Positions 21,690 to 33,912 of a stretch of DNA of 64,000 bases are shown here, one piece after another. The DNA is from Pseudisothecium myosuroides. Lineage: Eukaryota; Streptophyta; Bryopsida; Hypnales; Lembophyllaceae. The position numbers were made by a program, and so were the translations under genes. Each line of letters opens with the position of its first letter. Positions within the stretch are counted from its first letter, which is position 1. Under the pieces are notes generated by a model. That model searched no databases and was not told where the DNA came from. It worked only from the letters and a program-made list of their open reading frames with translations. Where the stretch lies: assembly GCA_951799445.1 (NCBI GenBank), contig OX637297.1, forward strand, positions 14,446,001 through 14,510,000. The letters are read 5' to 3'.

Positions 21690-23270
21690 AAAACCTGTTT
21701 TAACGGATCTAGAACCTCGGAATCTGATTATCCGGTATTTATCTGTATCCGGATCTAATTCCCTACATCTTACCCAAATTTTGAAATTTTTGATTAACTT
21801 CTACCCTATTTCTACACTACGTCTCTTCCTTATGAGTTTCCGTGCTCCCACACTTATGCAACTCCAGAGCCGTCCACTCCAAACTTACATAAGGCTAATC
21901 AAACACAAGGGTTGAGAAGAAGGCAGCTAGGTTAAAAATCCTTATTCATAGGAACAAAAAGTTGTTTCTTCTGCAACAAAGGCTCATACAACTAGTTGGC
22001 AAAAAAAAAACTAGACGTCCAAATTTTGAACAATAAATAGTAAAGCAAGCACAGATCAAAGAGAGGGAAATATACAACAAGAGAACCTAAAGCCTAGCTC
22101 AGGTTTGGGCCTCTTCTGCGAAGATCCATACAAATCCATATCCAAACTTGTAGCTAAAACCTTGTCAAACAAATCACACTTTGAGTCAACAACTAATACA
22201 AAACACAAAACATTTCTTCAAAACTGCCACTCACATCAATAAACCAAACAAACCAGCAAACGCTTCTATTTGCAGCTCAAATGCTTAAACAACAAATAAA
22301 CTCCCAAGAAAAAAGGTACAAATTAAAAAACAGCTACTCTCTCTCAACCAAGCACAACAAATACTAAACAAGAACACCTCTTCCTAACCCCGCTCCATCA
22401 AAACAGTATAGCACTCAGCCTTGGAAAGGAAGAAACAATTTAGTTTACTACCAAATTAGCGCTCCATGCTAAAGCTTTGGGCTTTGAACTATAGCTATGG
22501 TTGAAATTTCTCTAAGGCAGGGTTAGAGAAATAGAAAAGTAGACTCTGAAGGTTGTGAGCTTGTTCAAATGGTGAGACTAGGGATAAGATTTGCACTTTC
22601 AGGGTTCGGTTTTGAAGCTTTGTTGTTGTTGCTACAACGACGGCTGGCGCACATGGCGACCCACTTTATCAGGAAGCTTCGTCTTGGGTGGGGGGAATTC
22701 AAAGCTACATAATGGATGAAGTTGGATGAACCACACACGTCTTAAGGATGAAGATGGATGGAATTGCTTGCATGGATGAACGTAGAAAATCCTAATTGAA
22801 ACATTTCAGGCGTACTTACTTCACATGGTAGGCCATGGTGACCAAAAGTAGGAAATCCAATTGTCATGAAAGTCAAGAAATGCATGCCATGTGTGCAGCC
22901 ATGTAGTCTAAAACTGTTCAAATATTTTCTCAACAAAGATGTGTTGATTAGTATTCCTTGATTTGCCAAACTAACAGAGCAAATCTTCAATTTTGCCTAA
23001 TCAACACGACTATGTAGATCTCCTGTCGATTAGGGTAGGACATTCTAGTAGTGGTAGTATATATATGTAATCTATAGCTGGTGTTCTATACAAGTTAAAA
23101 CTACGCATAGTCTTAAATCTACTCTATGCTAAAGCCGTAGTCAGTGAGGCGAGAGACACCTACACCACAAAATCATGGAATGTCCAATCCGCCCCTGTCA
23201 AACCAAAATGAATAGAAAGAAGAGTCACTTCATTGGAAATGATAGGTTGATGGAAGTCACAGAACGCATG
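21690..23270. other. No gene identified
   Basis: Mostly AT-rich DNA without convincing exons. A few GGATGAAGTTGGATGAA-type words occur at 22710-22780, like the terminal minisatellite of composite 1. They may mark a decayed MULE end, but no partner end is visible. Confidence 0.3.
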
Positions 23271-23279
23271 CACCAAGTA

Positions 23280-25860
23280 GCATTTCTTTAACTCATTAGT
23301 ATTCATAAGGGTCACAGAGTTCACGAGAGATTATCTTAGTTGCGTTTTCTACAAGAGAGTTGTCGTCCTTCTCTGCCAAAGTATCGCCTTGTCCTTCTAT
23401 CACCTCCATCTTCTCTAAGTCATCCTCTTTCACCTTCTCCTTCTTACAATCCACCTACTCCTCTTTGACAGGTGGATTGTTGTACTCAAGGACTAGCCCT
23501 TCCTCTGCCTCCAAGGCCTAAGTGCATCTCTCGACAAGATTATCATCAAATCAAGGATGGTCTTGATCCTCCTCAATGCGTAAGATCACAAGAAACTTGC
23601 ACACACTCTCTACAATTGGATCAACAACATCCTGATTAGCTGAAGGGGTGAATGGACGGACAAGAGCCACAATCTTTGGTTGAGAAGGACACTGAGCCGG
23701 TTCAGGGGCCTGAATTTGGGTCTCTGGCTAAACAGGACCGTCAACAGCACTATTGTTGTTCTTGTGCTTATCCTTGACTCAAGAATCCGACTGTTTGGCC
23801 AGCAATCGCTTATACTCTACCACTTGTGCCCTTAGCGCGTCTATCTTGGCATCTTTGCTCTTTGAGTCCTCATAAGACTTCATCCGCTTTTCTCATGCGG
23901 TGACTTTATCCGCCTTTGTCTTCTTTTTTCTTTGTCTCTATCCCTCCAAAGAATTAAATGCATCATTGACCACGGGGAGAACAGCTACACTCAAAACCTC
24001 TTCAATAACTTCCACCGCGGGTTTTGTGTCTAAGTTGGATTGGTCACCGCTAACAACCACAACATTGGGAACCTTCACATGTCCACAGATGGGATCCTTT
24101 ACCGCAATGTGATGTAATTCATTGGAGGGACCTGGAATGTGAACTTGAATCCCAAGCCCAAGGCGGGAATCGTGCTGAGCTTTAGTGATAGGGATTTCAA
24201 GAGCATCTTCTTTGTCACCATCGTTTTAACTCAAGATCCACTGTTGTTCAACTCGGTTGGACCCAAAGTTAACTCGTCGACTTTTGGTAGTCCAGGATTA
24301 GACCCACTTCTAAAGACCTATGATGCTATTTCATCTTTTAATCCTTCATTGGTGTTAATACAACTCTCTTCCTCCTCCTCCTCCCTCGTCGAGCTCTCGA
24401 CAACTTCTTTGGTGGTGGCCTAACATTTAAAAGCCTGATATAGAATGGTTTGTAAGGGGAGTTGTCGTATAGGAAGCCATTGTGGTCTAGTTTGTCAGCC
24501 AACATTGCCAACTCTTGGTGTCTTGGACTGAGAACATCGTTGGCTAATCCCTGGTAATGCAGTCGATACATCTGCAAGATAAAAAACAATAGTTAGAAAT
24601 AAGCCTCCTGATTGAAAAACATGCAAAGCATTACAAGAGTGTGAATTATCCTCAACTTGAGGATGTCAAGAAGCATCAGAAGAAGATTGAGAATGTAGGA
24701 AGGAGACATGTAAATAAGCAATTATTACCATCTGATCTAAGAGAGGAGATAGCTATCCTCGACTTGAAGATAAAAAATCAGTCAAATGGAAGTATACCTT
24801 TGCGGCCAGCATACACTTTGTTCTTGCGTATATATCCACACAGTTCTCTCCAAACAAGGCAAAACTCTACAGAATCTCAATATAGAATTCCATATGTAGT
24901 TTGCTAATTGAGGTTCTCCACTTGTGCTCATAGTTCTTAGATTGTCTTTGGTTGGTAGTATTCAAGAGTCTCCAAAGTTGTGTACTTTGTTTTTATCCTG
25001 TTCTTCATTGAATTCGCATATTCATTTCCTATCTTAAAGAAAAACAAGAGTGGCACTTTGGGATTATTGCCTCAAGAAGTGATATTGTTCAATCGCTCTG
25101 AAATCACAAGAATGTACGTCAAGACTATGCACTCAAATTCTTTGAACTCAGCCACAATGAAGTCTGTGACAATCTTAGTGTCCCAATTATTTGCAACTAT
25201 CTACATCCACACATTTGAAGTTGTCATTGCAGGCTCCATATTTTTCTTCATGTTCTTCAGAAATGGTAGAAAGGGTGGTGGATTCATAGGATTGTACTTT
25301 CTTTTTGGGGCCTCACAAAGAGCCATGATCTCAAAGTTTAGCATCTGCTTAACGTACTTTATGGCAGTATTCTTTGTCAACAAGAGCAAAATCATGTTGC
25401 GGTCTTGTATTTGGATTGACCCCAAGCTTGGATGCATGTGGTACTTCGCCTCCAAAATGGGCAGAAGTTTCTTGAATACTTTCGAGAAGTCCTCTGCAAA
25501 TTTGTTCTTTCCTTTGTTGGTCAAGCACTTAGTTAGAAACGGCTGTGATATCTCGCTTAGCAACCAATTCTAGGTGGCCAAAGAAAACCTGTGCCTGTGC
25601 TTCTACACCCGCCAAGTCTCGTCGACGATGTTCCAGTATTTGTCTTTCCAATTGAGTGTGGGCTTCAATTCCATTAGCTCATCCAGAACCACCTTCTTGC
25701 GTTTCTGGCACTCTACCCACTTGGCTGCCAATATATTGTTTGGAATCATGTTCTTTGTTTTGTTCACCAAAATCTTCAGGTAGTACAAGGTCTGACCAGG
25801 CGTGCAGCTAAGCAAATGAGTGGCAAAGATTATGCAATTCCAATTTGTAAAATGATCCAT
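23280..25860 (-). pseudogene. Decayed multi-exon gene of unknown function
   Basis: Starts at ATG 25860 (MDHFTNWNCIIFATHLLSC). One frame is recoverable down to about 25120, crossing several in-frame ambers (after DETWRV, after FSLAT, after SNVWM), each best read as a former CAG. A second exon after TTGCAG near 24573 gives MYRLHYQGLANDVLSPRHQ and leads into an acidic Glu run. Further down (about 23880-23300) is a Lys/Glu-rich coiled-coil-like frame with at least five stops. There are no recognisable catalytic motifs. It may be another repeated or transposon-borne gene. Confidence 0.5.
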
Positions 25861-25869
25861 GTTTTAAAA

Positions 25870-26730
25870 AAATTCTCACTTTAGCATATAGCTCTTCAGA
25901 TTGAAATTTTTTGCATCTCGGAATGGTTTACACCTCCAGGGACTTATGCAATTCCTCAACCTTCAGTTACTGCAACTTTGGAAAATTTGGAAGCTGCTGG
26001 CGCCATGGTCGATCCAGATATTGATGACGATGGAGAAGATTAAGCCGGCAAGTATGCAATGGTTGTCGTTTGCTAGCTAGTATATCATGTGTGTTGGCCA
26101 GCAGCCAATATATTATGTGTGTCGTCTACCGGCCGATACCTTAGTTGACTATGTCTCAGTACCAACTATTACCAGACAAGTAGTGTCATACCAAAGAAGC
26201 ACGAAGTAGTTGTCCGCTGGCAACAATACTAGATTTCTTTGTCGATGGACTAGTTATTGGCCAGCGGCCGATATGCCGACGACCTTTAGGGGCTTTGAAG
26301 GCTTCGGGTTTAGGATTTAGAGTTTTAGGATTTTAGAGTTAGGATTTAGGGTTCAGTAAGTTCCGCCGTCGGATGCCATCCAATACTTTGATCTTCAGAA
26401 CTTTATGTACTAGGGCAATGATAGTGGCTCTGGCTTGTACATTTCACTTATGAAAATAAATAATCGATTGTATTATTTTCAGCCACGAAATTCTATGTTT
26501 GCAGTTGTGTTGGCGAGCTATCACAACTAGTGTATTATGCAATTGGATGTGAAATTATTGCTTGCCAGGTCACTTTCTGAAATGTTTGGACTGATTCCAA
26601 TATCAATCTGCTAAATATGTTGGCTGGCCGTCGATACTTTACACTTGTTTTGTTGTTTTTTGGTTGTCGGAGGGGACATAAACTACCTGGTTCTGTTCAT
26701 AATTGGTCTCAAAGTCTATAATTAGTTAAA
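25870..26730. other. No gene identified
   Basis: Non-coding AT-rich sequence. A short degenerate TTTAGGG-like patch occurs at 26307-26355 but is too irregular to call telomeric. Confidence 0.35.
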
Positions 26731-29700
26731 TTGAAGTAGTTCTTTGAATCGTAGGACCGGGGGGACGTTTTTTAGCTTACATGGTATGTTTTGGAAAAAG
26801 TAACATGGACTTTTTTTACTCATGACTCTTCACTTCATGAGCAGAGTATTTACAATTTGTACATATTTTTTTTCATATTGACTTGTACTAATTTCTAAAT
26901 GATTTATGGAATGAAAGTTCTTTGAACAGTAGGACCAATAAGGCCTTTTTTAAGGTTACGTGGTAAGTTCTGGAAAAACTAACATGGACTATTTTTGCTC
27001 ATGACTCTTCACTTTATGAGCGGAGTACTTATAGCTTGTGCATTTTTTTTTCATACGAGCATGTACTATTTTACAAATGAACTATGGAATGAGAGTTGTT
27101 TGAACCGTAGGACCAGGGGGACCTTTTTTAGGTTACGTGGTAAGTTTTGGAAAAAGTAACATGGACTTTCTTTACTCATGATTCTTCACTTCATGAACGG
27201 AGTATTTACAACTTGGATTTTTTTATTTTCATACCAACTTGTACTATTTTCTAAATGATTTATGGAATGAGAGTTCTTTGAACTGAAGGACCAAGGGACG
27301 TTTTTTAGGTTATTCGGTAAGTTTTGGAAAAAATAACATGCATTTTTTCCACTCATGGCTCTTCACTTCTTGAGCGGAGTATTTACAACTTGTACATTTT
27401 TTTTCTTCATACTGACATGTACTATTTTATGTATGATTTATGGAATGAGAGTTCTTTGAATTGCAAAACTGGAGGACGTTTTTTAGGTTACGTGGTAAGT
27501 TTTGTAAAACGTAACTTGGAGTTTTTCTGCTCATGAGTCTTCACTTCATGGGCAAAGTAATGACACTTTGTATATTATTTTTTTTCATACCGACTTATAC
27601 TATTTTATGTATGATTTATGAAATGAAAGTTGTTTGAACAGCAGGACTAGGGAGCCTTTTTAAGGTTACATGCTAAGCTTTGGAAAAAGTAACACGGACT
27701 TTTTCCACTCATGACTCTTCACTTCATGAGCGGAGTATTTACAACTTGTACATTTTTTTTCCATACCAACATGTCCTATTTTATGTTTGATTTATGGAAT
27801 GAGAGTTGCTTGAAACGCAAGACCAGGGAGCCTTTTTCAAGTTACGTGGTAAGTTTTGGAAAAAGTAACCTTGATTTTTTTCCCTCATGACTCTTCACCT
27901 TACAAGTGGAGTACTTGCAGCTTGTACATATTTTTTTCCATATGGACTTATACTATTTAATGTATGCTTTATGGAATGAGAGTTCTTTGAACCGCAGGAC
28001 CGGGGGGACCTTTTTTAGGTTACGTGGTAAGTATTGGAAAAAGTAATTTGGACTTCTTTTGCTTATGACTCTTCACCTCATGAGCGGAGTATTCATAATT
28101 TGTATATTTTTGTAGGGTTACCGACATGTACTATTTAATGTATGATTTATTGAATGAGAGTTGTTTAAGCCACAAGACCGAGGAGCCTTTTTTAGGTTGT
28201 GTGGTAAGTTTTGGAAAAAGTTACATGGACTTTTTTTACTCATGACTCTTTACTTCATGAGCGGAGTATTTACAACTCGCACATTTTTTTTTTCATACTG
28301 ACTTGTACTAATTTCTAAATGATTTATGGAATGAGAGTTCTTTGAAGTGCAAGACCGATGAGGCCATTTTTAAGGTTACGTGGCAAGTTTTGAAAAAGGT
28401 AACATGGACTTCTTTTGCTGATGACTCTTCACTACGTGAACGGTGTATTTACAACTTGTACATTTTTTTTTTCATACGGGGATGTACTGTTTTATGAATG
28501 ATTTATGGAATGAGAGTTGTTTGAACCACAGGACGACATGACCAGGGGGACCTTTTTTAGGTTACATACTAAATTTTGGAAAAAGTAAAACAAACTTATT
28601 CTGCTCATGAGTCTTCACTTCATGAGCAAAGTATTCACAACTTGGATTTTTTTAATTTTCATACCAACACGTACTATTTTATGTATGATTTATGGAATGA
28701 GATTTGTTTGAACTGCAAGACTGGGGAGCCTTTTCTAGGTTACGTGGTAAGTTTTGGAAAAAGTAACTTGGATTTTTTTTGCTCATGACTCTTTACTTCA
28801 TGAGCGGAGTATTTACAATTTGTACATTTTTTTTCATACCGACTTGTACTATTTTATGAATGATTTACGGAATGAGAGTTCTTTGAACCATAGGCTTGGA
28901 GGGACGTTTTTTAGGTTACGTGGTAAGTTTTGGAAAATGTGACATGCACATTTTTTGCTCATGACTCCTCACCGCACGAGCATAGCACTTACAGCTTGTA
29001 CATTTTTTTTTCATACCAACATGTACTATTTTATGTTTGATTTATGGAATGAGAGTTCTTTGAACTGCAGAACCGGGGATGTTTTTTAGGTTACGTGGTA
29101 AGTTTTGGAAAAAGTAACTTGGACTTTTTCCGCTCATGAGTCTTTACTTCATGAGCGGAGTATTTACAACTTGTACATTTTATTTTCCATACCGACATGT
29201 CCTATTTTATGTTTGATTTATGGAATGAGAGTTGCTTGAAACGCAAGAGCGGGGAGCCTTTTTTAAGTTGCGTGGTAAGTTTTGGAAAAAGGAACCTTGA
29301 TTTTTTTTACTCATGACTCTTCACCTTACGAGCAAAGTACTTACAGCTTGAACATTTTTATTTTCATACTGACTTGTACTATTCTCTGAATGATTTATGG
29401 AATGAAAGTTCTTTGACCGCAGGACCGAGGGACCTTTTTTAGGTTACGTGGTAAGTTTTGGAAAAGGTAACATGGACTTTTTTTGCTCATTACTCTTCAC
29501 TTCATGAGCAGAGTATTTACAACTTGTACATTTTTTTTAATACCGACATGTACTATTTAATGTATGATTTATGGAATGAGAGTTGTTTGAGTTGCAAGAC
29601 CGAAGAGCCTTTTTCAGGTTACATGGTAAGTTTTGGAAAAAGTAACATGGAGTTGTTTTTTCTCATGACTCTTCACTTTATGAGCGGAGTATTCACAACT

Positions 29701-29890
29701 TATATTTTTTTATTTTCATACCGACTTGTATTATTTTATGTATGACTTATGGAATGAGAATACTTTGAACCGCAAGACAGGAGGGACCTTTTTTAGATAT
29801 GTGGTAAGTTTTGGAAAATGTAACAAAGACTTTTTTTGCTCATGACTCTCCATTTTTACAACTTGTACATTTTTTTTTCTTACCAACATG
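26730..29890. repeat. Satellite B, tandem array with a unit of about 177 bp (about 18 units)
   Basis: The repeat carries AGGTTACGTGGTAAGTTTTG, GGAAAAAGTAACATGGAC, GCTCATGACTCTTCAC, TTCATGAGCGGAGTATTTAC and GGAATGAGAGTTCTTTGAA. GGTTACGTGGTAAG-type anchors recur at about 27131, 27308, 27486, 27664, 27840 and 28018. The unit is 59 codons long, so chance ORFs repeat across it; these are not genes. It abuts satellite A near 29890. Confidence 0.9.
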
Positions 29891-30707
29891 TACTTTTTTA
29901 CGTAAAAATATCCAAAACATTTTATAAACATGGACACTAAAATACAGGGCCTCTGTTTGTTTCCAATTTCTTTTAATTCCCATAGAGATGGATTTGAAAT
30001 AGGTATAAGTTGCATATTTTATTGGATTCTAAATCCTTTGAATATTAAAAACTTGCTTGTTTTATTTTAAATCATTTATGTATGAATATCCATGGCCACT
30101 TAAATAGAGGACCTCCGTTTATTCCCATATTTGTTTAATTCATATGCAGATGGATTTGAAATGAGTATAAGTTGCGTATTTTTATGGATTCTAAGTCCTA
30201 AGAATAATTATAACTTGCTCAATTTTTTTAAAATCATTTGTGTACAAATATCCAAAACATTTGACATACATGGACATTTAATTACAAGGCCTCCATTCAT
30301 TCCCAATTTTGTTTAATTCACGTGGAGATGGATTTGAAATGGATATAAGTTGCAATTTCTTTTTGGATTCTTAATCCTAAAAATATTTTCATTTTGCTCA
30401 ATTTAAAAAATTTAAAAATTAACGTACAAATATCTATGACATTTGATATTCATGGCCACTTAAATCGAGGGCATCCGTTCATTCTTAATTTTGTTTAATT
30501 CTCCAGAGATGGATTTGAAATGGGTATAAGTTGCATATTTTTTTGGATTCTAAGTCCTACGAATATTTACAACTTGCTCAATTTTTTTTGAACCATTTAT
30601 GTATGATTATCCATGAAATTTGATATACATGGAGACTTAAATACAAGGCCTCCTTTCATTCCCAACTTTGTTTATTTCACATGGAGATGGATTAGAAATG
30701 GATTTAA
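29890..30707. repeat. Satellite A, left segment (unit about 180 bp)
   Basis: The units contain GGAGATGGATTTGAAATGGG, TATAAGTTGCATATTTTTTT, GGATTCTAAATCCTAAGAAT, CATTTACGTACAAATATCC, TGACATTTGATATTCATGG and GGCCTCCGTTCATTCCC. The segment is cut at 30707 by a Harbinger element and resumes at 33339. Confidence 0.9.
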
Positions 30708-33338
30708 GGCCCCGACCGCACCTATAGCCATAGCTAAATAGCCATGGCTATGGCTTTAGTTAGCCATGGCTAAGCTTAGCCATGGCCCAGCCGCACCAAA
30801 GATAGCTACACTAGCTTAGCCATGGCTAAAATTTTGAAGTGGCTATTGCTTTCTGCGGGCTGCCCGTCAAAGAATTTTAGCCCGCGACTATCCAATCCGG
30901 CGCTCACTTCTGCGAGATCACTGTACTCGCCTTTCTTGTGAATGCCATTTGTTGTGAATGTCGCTTGCTGCAAATTTTCAGACCAGGGAGTGAATTGAGT
31001 TGATTAGGGTTTTGGCAATGATCTTCTGTACTTGTTTTGTTGTGTTCATCAAGCTATGAGTATATTCATTTTTGAAACTATGAAATCTCGGTCCTCAAGT
31101 TTTTGAGCTCGACCGCCCAAGAGGAGTTACAAATCAAGGTGCGACTGGTTGCTCGGGAGCTAGACTGTGTTTCCCAAACATTTCAGCAGACTTGATGAGT
31201 TCTAGGGCTTGCGGCACAACTGCTTGATAAATTCTCAAATCCTGAAAATGTAGACAATCCTGAAATCCTGAAAATTCTGAAAATCCTGAAATCCTGAAAA
31301 TTCTCTGGTTGCTGGTTGCCGAGCAAGGCCCGGGAGGATTTCCACAACAAGGTGCGCACTGTTGTTCGGGAGCTTGACCGTGTTCGTCAATCGCATACAT
31401 GATGCATAATTGGGGATTTTTTGAGATGACATTCATTTTTGCAACTCGGTCTGCGTTTCTTGCAATTAGGTCTCACTATCTTGCCACTGTTTTCCAATCT
31501 CTTGCAATTGGGGACTGAATTTCGTCTCCCTGGTGGAATAGGTGCAACGGCTCTCCGGGAAAATGAGTATCCATGTGTCGCAGTCGGTGGACTCTTTGCA
31601 ATGTGATAGCGAAGCTCCTTTGACTCGCAAGCATCCTTCTTCGTCATCGTCATTCTCAGCATTACGTTGTTGGCTAGAGTATTCTTGGAACTCCTCAAAC
31701 ACCTCGTTCTCCTACCAGAGACATACACTTTGTATTTAGTAATGTAATGCCATCTCCAGTGATCATGCAGTGATTTCCAGTGATCATACAATAAGGATGA
31801 TAAGGATAATACAGTAAGGATAATACAGTAAGGATGAGCTTATTAAGTGAGGACAAAACTTACATGTAGTAAGAGGCCCAAGAAGCTGCCTGAAGCCGCT
31901 GAATTGGACTTTGATGGTACAGAGTTTTCTGTTTGATGAGATGATGAGATGGATGGGATGGGTGTTATGCTCTTCAAAATGCTTGAGGTGGCTCTCTGAG
32001 AGTTGCAAGGACGCTCAGCCATGAAGTCCATATCAACATACAAATCGCGAGAAAACAATTTGGGAGGCCATTCTCATCTCTCTCTCCAGAAGTCATTTTC
32101 CAAAAGTCTAGGTTACCAGTGCTTTTCAACTGAAAATCCTTGATCAATCGATAAGCCTTCAGAAGATGGTTCCATTTATTGCGAATTTGATCAGCATCTC
32201 TACCTGTCACCCCATTGCTCACAAGAGTGTCCATAATATTGTTCCATTTCTCCTTGTCAGTCACCATGTTTCCTCTGGCAGAATTCTTCTTATACTCCTG
32301 CCATTCTTTTGCTTTTGCCACAGCAAGAATGTGCATCTCCTGGTCTGACCAGTTGCGATCTCGCTTCCTCTTTTTTAGCTCCGGAGTGGCCATCTGTAAC
32401 TGACATGAACAAATTAAAGCTTGAAAACATGTCCTCAAACAAACTGTCCAAAATCCAACCCTGTCTGAATGACCATCGTAAAACCCCAAAACTGACATTT
32501 AGACTTCCAATGCCTCCTCCTCCGATAACCCTTGTACGTGAAACAATGATGGAACTCACATCGGTTCAAACACCAAGCATTCAAACCTGCCATCTATGTT
32601 GTGCATTACGTACCATTCCTTCAGCAGGAATCATGCAATCCACATGCACCAGCAGCAATGCAAAGAATCCAAACCACCAAACCAATCAGCATACCAGACC
32701 TTTGATCGCACAACACTCACCAACACTCACCAACACAGGTTCTTGGATACAGGTTCTTGATTCAAGAAAGTGAGGAATCCGAATTCAAGAAATGGCACAG
32801 TGGCACAGTGAGCCGCCCTGCCTTCCCTGAGTCATAGCATGTTCCCCAATGAACTCACTCCCCTCAAATATACCGAATTAATGTTCTTGATTCAAGAAAG
32901 AGAGTGATCGATTCAAGTGGGGATTCAAAAAACTTACGATCTCCAAGGTGAAGATTGCGCCTGTCGACCTTGCGCCTTCCAAAACCTTGTGCGCATTCAA
33001 AAACCAAAAAACTGCAGATCATAAACCCTGAAGTAGGAAGAGCGACAAAGAGGGAGAGAGGCGCGAGCTATGCAAATCATAAACCCTGAAGTAGGAAGAG
33101 CGACGAAGAGGGAAAGAGGCGCGGGCGATGCATGCAGGCAAATTTTAGAAGCTGCCCGATGTTGCTAAATTTAGCCCATAGGCTAAGGTCTTGTTAAACA
33201 ACCCAAGCAAGTGCTTAACCATGGCTAAGCTTAGCTAGCCTTAGCCATTTTGGTGCGGGTGGGTCATTTTACTTAGCCATGGTTAAGAGACTAGCTAAAG
33301 GCCTTAGCCACGGCTTAGCTCTTGGTGCGGCCGGGGCC
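30708..33338. mobile_element. Non-autonomous PIF/Harbinger element with Myb-like gene
   Basis: The termini are GGCCCCGACCGCACC on the left and GGTGCGGCCGGGGCC on the right, an inverted pair. They are flanked by TAA on each side (30705-30707 and 33339-33341), the 3-bp TWA duplication typical of PIF/Harbinger. Subterminal regions are rich in TAGCCATGGCTAAGC palindromes. The only gene is the Myb-like protein (minus). No DDE transposase is visible in its 2.6 kb. The element lies in a satellite A unit, whose sequence continues on both sides. Confidence 0.85.
31400..32393 (-). pseudogene. Harbinger Myb/SANT-like DNA-binding protein (decayed)
   Basis: Starts at ATG 32393 (MATPELKKRKRDRNWSDQE). The N-terminus is a trihelix/Myb-like domain: RNWSDQEMHILAVAKAKEW, then DKEKWNNIMDTLV, ADQIRNKWNHLLKAYRLIKD and LDFWKMT. 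This is the accessory protein carried by PIF/Harbinger elements, where it helps the transposase bind termini and enter the nucleus. After ENGLP a one-base frameshift near 32066 moves the frame to KLFSRDLYVDMDFMAERP, followed by Ser-rich sequence to a GTAAGT donor at 31858-31863. A second exon from 31711 (ENEVFEEFQEYSSQQ) leads to a coiled-coil tail with in-frame stops. The DNA-binding domain itself is intact. Confidence 0.7.
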
Positions 33339-33866
33339 TAAGTTGCATATTTTTTTGGATTCTAAATCCTTAAAATATTTACAACTTGCTCAATTTTTTT
33401 TAAATCATTTACGTACAAAGACCCATAACAATTGATATTCATGGACATTAAAATATATGGCCTCCGTTCATTCCCAGTTTTGTTTAATTCACGTTGAGAT
33501 GGATTTGAATAGGGTATAAGTTGCATATTTTTTTGGGTTCTAAGTTCTAAAAATAATTATAACTTGCTCAATTTTTTTAATCATTTACGTACAAATACAT
33601 AACATTTGATATTTGTGCACATTAAAATACAAGGCCTTCGATCATTCCCAGTTTTATTTAATTCATGTGAAGATGGATTTCAAATGGGTATAAGTTGCAT
33701 ATTTTTTTGGATTCCAAATCCAAGGAATATTTATAACTTGCTCAATTTTTTTTAAAATCATTTACGTACAAACATCCATGACATTTGATATTCATGGACA
33801 TTAAAATACAAGGCCTTTGTTCATTCCCAATTTTCTTTAATTCACGTCAAGATGGATTGAAATGGG
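33339..33866. repeat. Satellite A, middle segment
   Basis: Same 180-bp units as the left segment, about three copies, ending GATGGATTGAAATGGG where MULE composite 2 is inserted. Confidence 0.9.
33858..33866. repeat. Left 9-bp target duplication TGAAATGGG of composite 2
   Basis: Identical to 50439-50447. The word is part of the satellite unit (TTTGAAATGGGTATAAG), and the unit continues on the far side at 50448. Confidence 0.85.
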
Positions 33867-33912
33867 CAACAACACAAAATTGTGAGCCTAAAAGCGCGAG
33901 CTTGAGAGTGGT
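33867..33912. repeat. Left terminal inverted repeat of composite 2
   Basis: Starts CAACAACACAAAATTGTG, then AGCCTAAAAGCGCGAGC and TTGAGAGTGGTGAG. The complement of the right end has GTGCTATTTTGTGAGC and TTTGGAGCATGAGCC. GTGAGC matches exactly, with about 60% identity over the next 21 bases. Confidence 0.6.

Noticed and set aside
22710..22780. End of a third MULE composite
   Set aside because: Only a short GGATGAAG patch; no second end or duplication found.
26307..26355. Interstitial telomere-like TTTAGGG patch
   Set aside because: Units vary (TTTAGGATTTAGAGTTTTAGG) and the tract is under 50 bases; likely chance or low complexity.
27324..29745. Several plus-strand ORFs of the type MEKVTWIFFAH...
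   Set aside because: They recur once per 177-bp satellite unit and merely reflect its length of 59 codons.
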